This document shows, in pieces, positions 18,706 through 27,175 of a stretch of DNA of 35,070 nucleotides (its first letter is position 1; every line of letters begins with the position of its first letter). The notes beneath the pieces were generated by a model. It made no database searches, was not told the DNA's origin, and saw nothing but the letters and a program-made list of their open reading frames with translations. Origin of the DNA: Planctomycetaceae bacterium (GTDB lineage Bacteria; Planctomycetota; Phycisphaerae; Phycisphaerales; SM1A02); contig JAJTGL010000029.1 of NCBI GenBank assembly GCA_021297795.1, positions 1 through 35,070 of the forward strand, written 5' to 3'. The position numbers were made by a program, and so were the translations under genes.

Positions 18706-18765
18706 CCCCTCGCGGGGACGAACATCGCCGGGACAGACCTCGCCAGGACAGACCTCGCCAGGGCA
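18706..18765. repeat. Four 15-bp tandem units resembling pentapeptide-repeat DNA
   Basis: Units begin at 18706, 18721, 18736 and 18751; the last two read GACCTCGCCAGGACA and GACCTCGCCAGGGCA. Read on the plus strand they would encode PLAGT-NIAGT-DLART-DLARA, the pattern of pentapeptide repeats. They lie outside any supported gene, so they may be a decayed gene remnant or a regulatory repeat array. Confidence 0.7.
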
Positions 18766-18836
18766 GACCCTGAGTCCCGCGCCTGTTGGCTCCCAGCCCA
18801 GCTTGCCGCGACTCCGCCAATCCCCGACCTTTCCGC

Positions 18837-18865
18837 TTGCATTTGGGTCCGTTGTGGTGCATTTT
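18837..18865 (+). promoter_or_regulatory. Candidate promoter of the PA14 gene
   Basis: TTGCAT (18837-18842), a 17-base spacer and CATTTT (18860-18865) lie 26 bases before ATG 18892. GGAG at 18881-18884 supplies the ribosome binding site. The stretch is noticeably more AT-rich than its surroundings. Confidence 0.45.
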
Positions 18866-18891
18866 CTGGAAATCCTCCCTGGAGCCGGCGC

Positions 18892-20985
18892 ATGTCCTAC
18901 GTCCACACCCTGACCCTCGCCACCATGGCGCTGCTTGCCGCCAACGCACCCGCCGCCGCACAGGATTGCAACAACGACGGGCTCGCCGACGCGCAGCAGG
19001 TCGGCGTCCAGGGACTCACCGCACAGTACTTCGCGAACCGCACATGGTCGGGCACCCCTGCCGCCGTGCGCGTCGACCTCGGCGGCACGGGGACCTTCGA
19101 CCTCAACAACTGGTCGCTCCCCGCGGGCGTCCCGAGCGATGAGTTCAGCGTGCGCTGGACCGGCGGACTCGTCTTCAACCAGACCGCGCCGTTCCAGTTC
19201 CGCATCACCGCGGACGACGGCTACCGCCTCTACCTCGACGGCGTCCTCATCGGCAGCTCGAACGGCGTCACCAACAACGAGATCGTGCCCGAGACGCCGA
19301 TCACGGTGACCGCCGGCACGCACTACATCCGCATCGAGCTGCGCGAGGACTACGGCGAGGCGAAGATGAAGGTCGAGCGCAAGACCTCGTCGTCGACCAC
19401 GTGGAACGTGATCGCGAACACGAACTTCCGCGCCGGCGTCGACACGAACGGAAACGGCGTGCTCGACCTGTGCGATTCGGGCGACTGCAACCGGAACTAC
19501 ATGCCCGATGCCTTCGACATCGCGCTGAACCCCGCGCTCGACTGCAACACCAACGGCGTGCTCGATGGATGCGAGACGGTCGCCGTCGACTGCGACCAGA
19601 ACGGGATTCCCGACAGCTGCGAGCCGTCGCTCGTCGGTCTCGCCGGCCGCTACTACGCGACGAACGACTTCTCCGGCCCGATCGTGGCGACGCGCCTGGA
19701 TGCGACCGGGCCGCTCGGCCTCGACTTCAACGTGACCAACGGCGACAACAACGAATGGATGCCGGATGGGGTGCCCACCGACAACTTCTCGGTGCGCTGG
19801 ACCGGCTCGTTGATCGTCCCGAAGAGCGGAAACTACCACTTCCAGATGCAGTCGGACGACTTCGCGCGGCTCATGGTCGATGGCGTCCTCCTCTTTGGCT
19901 CAAACGTCGGGAACGAGGAGCGCGGCCCCTTCTACCTCGAGGCGGGCACGCGGCTGATCCAGCTCGATCTGCGCGAGATCGGCGGCGATCAGCGCATGCG
20001 CCTCCGCTGGCGCCCGAGCGGCACAGCGGACTGGCTTCCGATCGCTGGGTCGCGCTACCGCCCGGGTTACGACGGCGACGGCGACGGCACCGCGGACATC
20101 TGCGAAACCGGCGACTGCAACGCGAACGGCGTGCCCGATGGCTTCGAGCTGTCGGAAGGTCTGGCGACCGACTGCAACGCGAACGGTCTGCCCGACGGCT
20201 GCGACGTCGCCACGGGCGCCGCCGACTGCAACGCCAATGGCGTGCTCGACTCGTGCGAGGGTGCGGCGACCGGCCTCGTCGGCCGCTACTACCCGCGGCT
20301 CGGTTCGGCGAATCCGAAGGATCCGTACCGACCGGGGCCGCTGCTCGCCGCGCGCCGCGACGCGAGCATCGCCTTCGCCGACGGCAACTGGCAGCCGACC
20401 GCCGTACCGAACGACAACTTCATCGCGATCTGGACCGGCACGATCAGGACGAGCGCCGAATCAGGCCTCTGGCGCTTCCGCACCGACTCGGACGACGGCA
20501 TCCGCCTCTCCATCGACGGCGAGGTCGTGATCGACCGTTGGCTCGGGAACGCGGGCATCGGCTTCGGCGCGATCGAGCTGGCGGCCGATACCGCATACGA
20601 CATCCGCATGGAGTTCCACGAGGGCATCGGCAACCAGTACTGCTTCCTGCAGTGGGCGCCGCCATCCGCGGGCAGCGACCCCGCGTACGCCAATGTGCCG
20701 ACATCGGCGTTCCGCATGGCGATCCCCGACTGCAACGGCAACGACATCCCCGACGACTGCGACATCGCGAACGGCACGCTCGCCGATCCGGGCGCCGGCA
20801 TCCCCGATCCCTGCTCGGCGCCGACGTGCCCGGCCGATCTCGACGGGAACGGCTCGGTCGAGGCCGCGGATCTCTCGCTCCTTCTCGCGGCATGGGGTGC
20901 GGCCGGCGGCGACGTCGACGGCAACGGCACCACCGATGCGGCGGACCTCTCGCTGCTCCTCGCCGCATGGGGCAACTGCGGCTGA
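18892..20985 (+). CDS. Secreted triple-PA14 protein with Cys-rich repeats and dockerin-like C-terminus
   Basis: A 697-residue exported protein. The signal peptide (MSYVHTLTLATMALLAANAPAAAQ) starts at ATG 18892 with GGAG eight bases upstream. Three PA14-like domains lie at about 41-161, 249-383 and 461-590, each with the pattern VRWTG...F.TDDG.RL.VDG. Between them are Cys-rich acidic repeats of the form DCNxNGVxDxC, similar in spacing to thrombospondin type 3 calcium loops. The C-terminus (about 645-697) is a paired dockerin-like module, DLDGNGSVEAADLSLLLAAWG and a second copy, bracketed by cysteines. PA14 domains often bind carbohydrate, so a glycan-binding surface role is plausible. It is 18 bases upstream of the next gene and probably in the same operon. 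Confidence 0.88.
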   Translation: MSYVHTLTLATMALLAANAPAAAQDCNNDGLADAQQVGVQGLTAQYFANRTWSGTPAAVRVDLGGTGTFDLNNWSLPAGVPSDEFSVRWTGGLVFNQTAPFQFRITADDGYRLYLDGVLIGSSNGVTNNEIVPETPITVTAGTHYIRIELREDYGEAKMKVERKTSSSTTWNVIANTNFRAGVDTNGNGVLDLCDSGDCNRNYMPDAFDIALNPALDCNTNGVLDGCETVAVDCDQNGIPDSCEPSLVGLAGRYYATNDFSGPIVATRLDATGPLGLDFNVTNGDNNEWMPDGVPTDNFSVRWTGSLIVPKSGNYHFQMQSDDFARLMVDGVLLFGSNVGNEERGPFYLEAGTRLIQLDLREIGGDQRMRLRWRPSGTADWLPIAGSRYRPGYDGDGDGTADICETGDCNANGVPDGFELSEGLATDCNANGLPDGCDVATGAADCNANGVLDSCEGAATGLVGRYYPRLGSANPKDPYRPGPLLAARRDASIAFADGNWQPTAVPNDNFIAIWTGTIRTSAESGLWRFRTDSDDGIRLSIDGEVVIDRWLGNAGIGFGAIELAADTAYDIRMEFHEGIGNQYCFLQWAPPSAGSDPAYANVPTSAFRMAIPDCNGNDIPDDCDIANGTLADPGAGIPDPCSAPTCPADLDGNGSVEAADLSLLLAAWGAAGGDVDGNGTTDAADLSLLLAAWGNCG

Positions 20986-21003
20986 CCTCGACTGCACACA
21001 TCC

Positions 21004-24000
21004 ATGAACACGTTCCTCCGAACCCCGTCCTTCCGGAACCCTGTCGCGCTGCGCGCGCTTTCGATCCTCTCGCTCGCCGCGACCGCAGCGCTCACGCCGC
21101 TCGCGGCGGCGCAGTCGTGCGACGATTGCGATAACAACGGCATGACCGAGGCGGCCGAGCAGGCGGCGCCAAGCGGCCTCGTGGGGCAATACTGGAGAAG
21201 CCAGAGCGGTGGCCAGTTCACCGAGCGGCTGCTCGCGCGGATCGACGAGACGATCGCCTTCCAGTGGAACGGGAACTCGCCCGACCCGAGCATCCCGAAC
21301 GACAACTTCGCCGTGCGATGGACCGGAACGCTCGTCGCGCCCGCCACGGGCACGTACACGTTCTGGACCACGACCGACGACGGCGTGCGCCTGTGGGTCG
21401 GCGGCCTCAACCTCATCAACAAGTGGCAGCCGCAGTCGCCGACCACGTGGAGCGCGACGGTGTCGCTGGTCGCCGGGCAACGATACATCTTCCAGATGGA
21501 CTACTACGAGTCGGGCGGCGGCGCCGAAGCGAAGCTCGAGTGGGCGTTCCCGGGAACCGCGCGACAGATCGTGCCGACGACCGCGTTCGATCCGATCGCC
21601 GACGGCGACGGCGACGGCTGGCCCGACGCCTGCAACGACTGCAACCTCGACGGCATCGTCGACGCGGCCGACTTCGCCGCGGGCACCGCGACCGACTGCA
21701 ACGGCAACTGCATTCCCGACTCGTGCGAGATCGCGCAGAGCGCGACGCTCGCATACTGGCGGCTCGAGAAGGCGGGCGCGACCCTCGTCGACAGCGGGCC
21801 CAACGACCTCCATGCGACGCCGACCTCGGTGACCGCCGAAACCGATGTGGCCGAACCGATCATTCCGGCGACCGCCGAGCCGAACAACGGCGCGGTGCGT
21901 CTCGGTTCCGTCGGTCGGTTCCAGGTCAACGACCCGGCCCGCATCCTCGACACGACCGGCGAGAGCTTCACCATCGAGGCGTGGGTCAAGCTCAACCAGA
22001 ACGCCGCTGCCGCCGATGCGGCCGGTCGCCAGGTGCTCATCCAGCGCAAGGCGCTTGCGACGGGCGACAAGTTCGCCGACTACATCGTCTTCGCGCAGGC
22101 GGGCGACATGCCGTCGGTCGGACTGGCGAACTACGGTCGCACCGGCGGCTTCAATGGGCGCGAACTCTGCATCGCGTTCGGTAACGGCGGACCGCAGACA
22201 AGCGCGTTCTGGTCGATCACGTCGAACGCGCGCATCGACGACACCGTGTGGCACTACGTCTCCGTATCGGTGGATGTCGACCGCAGCGAGGTTCGCTTCG
22301 TGATCGACGACACCGTCGAGTATCACACCTTCGCAAGCCTCGGCCGCGTGTCGGTCGACGCGCCCGTCCTCGTCGGGTCGCATACGAACTCGACCGGCGT
22401 GTTCAACCAGCCGCTGCGTGGCAGCGTCGACGAGTTGCGCATCTCGGCGGGAGTCATCGAGCCCGGGCTCCTGCTCGCGCGCTTCGGCGCGGGAGACTGC
22501 AACGACAACGGCCAGCCCGACAGCTGCGACATCGCGTCCGGCGGCTCGACCGACTGCGATCGCGACGGGCTTCCCGACGACTGCGAGGCGGACTGCAACG
22601 GAAACGGCGTGCCGGACGCGTGCGACATCTCGGGGGGCACGAGCGGCGACTGCAACTCCGACGGCATCCCCGACGATTGCCAGCTTGTCGACAACGACTG
22701 CGACGCCGACGGCATTCCCGACGAATGCCAGATCCTCAACAACGACTGCAACGGCAACGGCCTCCCCGACCAGTGCGACCTCGCTGCGGGCACGGAGACC
22801 GACTGCAACGTCAATCAGAAGCCAGATTCGTGCGAGCTCGGCGAGCCCTACGACTACCGGATCGACGACGGCGGACCCGAATTCGGCATCCGCGGCGCGG
22901 GCGACAACATGGCGTGGCTCACGAACCACCGCGTGACGCAGGGCGCGAGCACGGTCGAGGCGATCGAGATCATGTTCGTCTTCGCTCCGAACACGCAGCC
23001 GGCCACGATCTTCATCTGGAGCGATCCGAACGGCGACGGCAATCCCGCCGACGCGCAGGTGCTCGCGTCGAAGACGGTGCCGATCACGACGCTCGGCGTC
23101 CTCCAGACGATCGACATGCCCGACACCTACGTCGGCGTGAACGGCACCAGCTTCTTCATCGGCGCGATCACGACGGCAACCACCGCCGACTTCCCGGGAC
23201 CGCTCGATACGAGCGGCGCCGCGGTGCTCGGACGCTCATGGATCATCGGCAGCGACAACACGATCGATCCGAACGACCTCTTCACCGGCGCCCTCGAGGC
23301 AGCGCTCATCGAGGATGCGGTGCCGTTCCCGGGCAAGTGGGTGCTGCGCGCGAAGGCCGAGTCGACGGTGTACGACTGCAACGCCAACGACATCATCGAC
23401 TCGTGCGAGATCGCCGCGGGCACCGTGGTCGACTCGGATGGCACGGGCATCCCCGACGAGTGCGAGGACTGCAACCAGAACGGCCGGCTCGACTCGCTGG
23501 ACATCGCGCTCGGCGAGAGCGCCGACTGCCAGAAGGACCGGATTCCCGACGAATGCCAGCTGCTCGGCGCCGATTGCAACGGCAACGGTCTGCCCGACGC
23601 ATGCGAGGTGGAGAGTGGCGCGGCCGCCGACTGCAACGCGAACGGCGCACCAGACAGCTGCGATCTTGCTTCCGGAACGAGCGTCGACACCGATGCGACG
23701 GGCATCCCCGACGAGTGCGAGGACTGCAATGCGAACGGATTCCTCGACACCGTCGATATCTCGGCCGGCATCAGCCAGGACTGCAACGTCGACCGCATTC
23801 CGGACGAGTGCCAGTTGGGCGATCCGACCTACGCGGTCGAGTATCTCATCGAGGACGGCACGCGCGACGGCAACTACGGATTCGGGTCGATCGCGGACGT
23901 GCTCTGGATGAACCGCTTCACCGTCGAGCCGGGCGCCGAGTGGATCGGCGAGATCCGCGTGGTGCTTGGCAACGTGGTGGCGAACGAGCCGTATCAGGTG

Positions 24001-24624
24001 GCGCTCTGGAGCGATCCGAACAACGACGGCAATCCGACCGACGCGCAGCTGCTCGTGACCGCCAACGCCCGCGCGGCGAACGGCAACACGAGCATCTTCA
24101 ACGAGATCCGCATCGACCCGACGTACATCGGCGTTCCCGGCACCGGTTTCTTCGCCGGCGTGATCTACGGCGACCGCTACGGAAACCAGTTCCCGGTGGG
24201 GGTCGACACGAGCACGATCTCGCAGCAGAGCTGGGTCGCAGCCGGGCCCGAGGTGGATCCGAACAACCTCTCCGGCGCGGCGGTCTTCGGCTACCTCACG
24301 CAGGCGACGGCGCTCGTACGCGCCATGGGCTTCGACGGCGCGCTGCCGTTCGATTGCAACGCGAGCGGCGTGCCCGATGCCTGCGAGATCGAGAGCGGCC
24401 TTCTCGACGATGCCGATCAGGACGGCATCCCCGACTGCTGCGAAAGCGGCACGAACTGCAAGGGTTGCGCGACCGATCTCGATGGCGATGGCCAGATCGG
24501 CGCGAGCGATCTGTCGCTGGTGCTTGCAAACTGGGGCTCGGCCGCCGGCGACGTGAACGGCGACGGCACGACCGACGCAGCCGATCTCTCCGACGTGCTC
24601 GCGACGTGGGGCGTGTGCAAGTAG
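21004..24624 (+). CDS. Large secreted PA14/LamG protein with duplicated unknown domain, Cys-rich repeats and dockerin-like C-terminus
   Basis: A 1206-residue protein with a signal peptide (about 1-36, ending LAAAQS). In order: a PA14 domain (about 58-184, VRWTGTLVAPATGTYTFWT), a Cys-rich segment, a LamG/concanavalin-like domain (about 247-496, SFTIEAWVKLNQ ... GSVDELRIS), a run of DCNxNGxPDxC repeats, an unrecognised domain at about 616-785, more repeats, a second copy of that domain at about 943-1115, and a paired dockerin-like end (DLDGDGQIGASDLSLVLANWG ... VCK). About 20 Cys-rich units occur in total. It is likely a calcium-stabilised extracellular rod with carbohydrate-binding heads (inference). 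No ribosome binding site is evident; translation may be coupled to the gene upstream. Confidence 0.87.
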   Translation: MNTFLRTPSFRNPVALRALSILSLAATAALTPLAAAQSCDDCDNNGMTEAAEQAAPSGLVGQYWRSQSGGQFTERLLARIDETIAFQWNGNSPDPSIPNDNFAVRWTGTLVAPATGTYTFWTTTDDGVRLWVGGLNLINKWQPQSPTTWSATVSLVAGQRYIFQMDYYESGGGAEAKLEWAFPGTARQIVPTTAFDPIADGDGDGWPDACNDCNLDGIVDAADFAAGTATDCNGNCIPDSCEIAQSATLAYWRLEKAGATLVDSGPNDLHATPTSVTAETDVAEPIIPATAEPNNGAVRLGSVGRFQVNDPARILDTTGESFTIEAWVKLNQNAAAADAAGRQVLIQRKALATGDKFADYIVFAQAGDMPSVGLANYGRTGGFNGRELCIAFGNGGPQTSAFWSITSNARIDDTVWHYVSVSVDVDRSEVRFVIDDTVEYHTFASLGRVSVDAPVLVGSHTNSTGVFNQPLRGSVDELRISAGVIEPGLLLARFGAGDCNDNGQPDSCDIASGGSTDCDRDGLPDDCEADCNGNGVPDACDISGGTSGDCNSDGIPDDCQLVDNDCDADGIPDECQILNNDCNGNGLPDQCDLAAGTETDCNVNQKPDSCELGEPYDYRIDDGGPEFGIRGAGDNMAWLTNHRVTQGASTVEAIEIMFVFAPNTQPATIFIWSDPNGDGNPADAQVLASKTVPITTLGVLQTIDMPDTYVGVNGTSFFIGAITTATTADFPGPLDTSGAAVLGRSWIIGSDNTIDPNDLFTGALEAALIEDAVPFPGKWVLRAKAESTVYDCNANDIIDSCEIAAGTVVDSDGTGIPDECEDCNQNGRLDSLDIALGESADCQKDRIPDECQLLGADCNGNGLPDACEVESGAAADCNANGAPDSCDLASGTSVDTDATGIPDECEDCNANGFLDTVDISAGISQDCNVDRIPDECQLGDPTYAVEYLIEDGTRDGNYGFGSIADVLWMNRFTVEPGAEWIGEIRVVLGNVVANEPYQVALWSDPNNDGNPTDAQLLVTANARAANGNTSIFNEIRIDPTYIGVPGTGFFAGVIYGDRYGNQFPVGVDTSTISQQSWVAAGPEVDPNNLSGAAVFGYLTQATALVRAMGFDGALPFDCNASGVPDACEIESGLLDDADQDGIPDCCESGTNCKGCATDLDGDGQIGASDLSLVLANWGSAAGDVNGDGTTDAADLSDVLATWGVCK

Positions 24625-24648
24625 AGCGCGCGTAGGACACGAAGCTCG

Positions 24649-24698
24649 CGCTCCGAAGGAGCGACGGTTCACATCACGCGGGACGGCGCGAAGCGCCG
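24649..24698. terminator. Two GAA-loop hairpins between convergent genes
   Basis: CGCTCC-GAA-GGAGCG (24649-24663) and CGGCGC-GAA-GCGCCG (24684-24698) lie in the 82-base gap between the secreted protein stop (24624) and the rhaM stop (24707). The second is followed on the plus strand by GTCGTTTCT. Together they could terminate transcription from both sides. Confidence 0.5.
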
Positions 24699-24706
24699 GT
24701 CGTTTC

Positions 24707-25027
24707 TCACGCGAGATAGAACACCTGCTCGAGCGGCACGATCGACGTATCCGCGCGGCCGCCAGGCAGTTCCTCGAAGTACTCGACCATCGACTTCTGC
24801 CACCGGGCGTTCACTTCCTCGCTCTGCATTCCCGCAACGGCCTTCTTGAAGTCGGGTGTTTCGAGATACCCGATGAGGAGTCCATCCTCGCGCAGGAAGA
24901 TCGAGTAGTTCGTCCACCCATGCCGCGACAGCGCGGCGAGCATCTCGGGCCAGACGGCCTTGTGGCTCTCGCGATACTCGGCGAGGCGATCGGCCTTGAC
25001 ACGCAGCGTGAAGCAGACTCGTTGCAT
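24707..25027 (-). CDS. rhaM: L-rhamnose mutarotase
   Basis: A 106-residue protein matching RhaM/YiiL, which interconverts the alpha and beta anomers of L-rhamnose. The family signature is clear: RVCFTLRVKADRLAEYRESHKAVWPEML with His22 at the position of the known active-site histidine, then GWTNYSIFLREDGLLIGYLE and a C-terminal WQKSMVEYFEEL. The ATG at 25027 has AGGAG six bases upstream, so it is translated independently. It is the last gene of the rhamnose operon, 41 bases after the aldolase/dehydrogenase stop at 25069. The upstream gene's frameshifted frame runs into it, but that is an artefact of the damage upstream. Confidence 0.94.
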   Translation of the reverse strand: MQRVCFTLRVKADRLAEYRESHKAVWPEMLAALSRHGWTNYSIFLREDGLLIGYLETPDFKKAVAGMQSEEVNARWQKSMVEYFEELPGGRADTSIVPLEQVFYLA

Positions 25028-25068
25028 CGGTATCTCCTGCTCTCTCGGCGGACGACGCGACAGATCGT

Positions 25069-27142
25069 TCAGCGGACGAACGCGTCCGCCAACCCACCGT
25101 CGACGTGCAGCACCTGTCCCGTCGTCCGCGAGCTCTCCGGCCCCGCCATGAAGCGGATCGCCATCGCCTGATCGCGCGGGCCGCGGGAACATCGTGCTGC
25201 CCTCGATCACCGTCGCGGGCGCCACCGCGTTCACGCGAACGAATGGCGCGAACGTCACCGCCAGCGACCGAACCAGATGGTTCGCGGCCGCCTTCGACGC
25301 GTCGTAGGCGCTCGAACCCTTCTTCGAGACCACCGCGTTGACGCTCGTCGTCACAACCGCGCTGCACGCAAGCTTCTGCGGCGCCATCGTCGCGGCGGCC
25401 TCCTCGACGAGCACCGCGGGCGCAAGCACGTTCACCTGCATCGCGCGCATGAAGTCGCCATCGCTCGTGCGACCATCCGCACCGGGCGTCGGGAAGAGTC
25501 CCGCGGTCACGACCAGTTCGTCGATGCCGCCGTAGGCAAGCGTCACGTCGTCGAGCATCCGGCGCACCGCCGCGCGATCGGTCGCATCGCACGAAAGCGC
25601 GATCGCCGGTCCGCACGACGAGATGCCGCTGCCAGCGACGCCGATGCCGGTGCCGACCGACTTCTCGAGTTCCTTGGCGCACGCCTCGGCGGCCTTTGCG
25701 TCGAGGTCGATGCACGCGACGCACGCATCGTCGGCGGTGAAGAACGGCGCGGCCGCGCGGCCGATGCCGCTTCCAGCGCCCACGATCAACGACACGTGGC
25801 CCGCAAGCGGCTTCGGCTTCGGCATCCGCTGCAGTTTCGCCTCCTCGAGCCGCCAGTACTCGATGTCGAAGGCCTCCTGCCGCGGCAGCGCGCGGTAGCC
25901 GCCGATCGACTCGGCGCCCTTCATCACCTCGACCGCGCAGCGATAGAACTCGGCGGTGGTGCGCGACTCCGACTTCGACGATCCCCACGCGATCATGCCG
26001 ACCCCGGGCACGAGGATCACCGTCGGCTCGGGCGCGCGCATCGCCGGGCTATCCGGGTGGCGGCACGCCTCGTAGTACGCGGCGTAGTCCTTCACGTACT
26101 GCGCGAGACCGGCCTCGGTCTTCTCGCAGAGCTCGGCGAACGAACCCGTGTTCGGGTCGAAATCGACGAGCAGCGGCTTGATCTTCGTGCGCAGGAAGTG
26201 GTCGGGGCACGAGGTTCCCAGTTCGGCAAGCCGCGCCGCGTCGTGGCTCGACACGAAGTCGAGCATCGCCGCATCGTGCTGCACCGTCGCGATCATGCGC
26301 CGTCGCGTCGAGACCTTGCCGCGCAGGAACGGAAGGAACTTCACGAGCAGCGCACGCCGCGCGTCGTCCGCGACGGGCGTGATCCTCCGTCCGCCGAAGG
26401 TCTTCGCGCCGCGGTCGTGCGCGGCGAGGTACTCCGACGCGCGCGAGATCAGCGACAGCGTGAGGTCGTAGCACTCGCGCGGGTCGTCGGCCCAGTTGAT
26501 GAGGCCGTGCTGACCCATGATCGCGCCGACGGCGTTCGGATGGTCCTTGCACAGCTTCTCGAGCGCGAGTCCGAGCTCGAAGCCCGGACGCATCCACGGC
26601 AGCCATTCGAGTTCGCCGCCGAAGACCTCGCGCATCGCCTCCTCGCCGCGCACGCAGGCGGCGATCGCGATCAGCGCGTTCGGATGCGTATGGTCGACGT
26701 GCGCGCGCGGCACGAACGCGTGGAGCGGCGTGTCGATCGAGGTCGCGCGCGGATTGAGGTTCCACGTGCAGTGCCGGTAGAGGTCGACCATGTCGTCCTC
26801 GGCCTGCGTCTTGATCCCCTTCGGCGTGCGCGCGGCGTACACCGACTTGAGCTCCTCGAGCTTGTCGAGCGAGAGCGACGAGAAGAACTCGCGCCCGGCG
26901 GTGCGGAGGTCGCCGCCCGAACCCTTCACCCAGAGGACGCGCTCGGCGCGGCCCGTGAGCGGGTCCTTCTCGATCGTCTTGCTCGACGTATTGCCGCCAC
27001 CCGTGTTGGTCACGCGCTGGTCGTCGCCAAGGCGGTTCGAGCGATAGACGAGAAGGCCGACCGGATCGAGCTTCGCCGCGTCCCCGTCGTTCCAGGTGCG
27101 GGTGACGAAGGCGGGATTCTGCGTGAACTTCTTGGTGGTCAT
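25069..27142 (-). pseudogene. Bifunctional rhamnulose-1-phosphate aldolase/lactaldehyde dehydrogenase, disrupted by internal deletion and frameshift
   Basis: Residues 1-430 are a class II aldolase/adducin-type domain with metal-site candidates His151, His153 (HVDHTHPNALIA) and His212 (GQHGLINW). From about 445 a short-chain dehydrogenase follows, with nucleotide site GAGSGIG, Ser600 and YDASK (Tyr613, Lys617). After VIEGSTMFPR (Arg654, at 25183-25181) the frame breaks. The expected C-terminus, DQAMAIRFMAGPESS...VLHVDGGLADAFVR, continues in another frame to TGA at 25071-25069, and about 44 residues normally between these points are missing. The intact family splits rhamnulose-1-phosphate to DHAP and L-lactaldehyde and oxidises the latter to lactate. 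The aldolase half looks intact; the dehydrogenase half is probably inactive unless this is an assembly error. Confidence 0.85.
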
Positions 27143-27175
27143 GGGTGTCGTCCGGCGAAAGGCAGGACGCGGAGA

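Larger units (their letters stand above)
18377..18891. other. Divergent intergenic region between the sigma factor and PA14 gene
   Basis: This 515-base region holds the sigma factor's TACAAT box (18384-18389), a 15-bp tandem repeat (18706-18765) and a likely promoter for the PA14 gene (18837-18865). The open frame continues upstream of the PA14 start, but the signal peptide and ribosome binding site place translation at 18892. No other gene is convincing. Confidence 0.6.

Noticed and set aside
18571-18891. Extended N-terminus of the PA14 protein including the pentapeptide-like stretch
   Set aside because: A signal peptide and a well-placed GGAG support the start at 18892, and the extension would block export.
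22500-23820. CRISPR-like or satellite repeat from recurring GACTGCAACG motifs
   Set aside because: The repeats are in frame, encode the DCNxNG units and vary in length, so they are protein repeats and not an array with spacers.
24707-27142. A genuine three-domain aldolase-dehydrogenase-mutarotase protein
   Set aside because: The junction translates to unrelated sequence, the conserved dehydrogenase tail is found in another frame, and rhaM has its own ribosome binding site.
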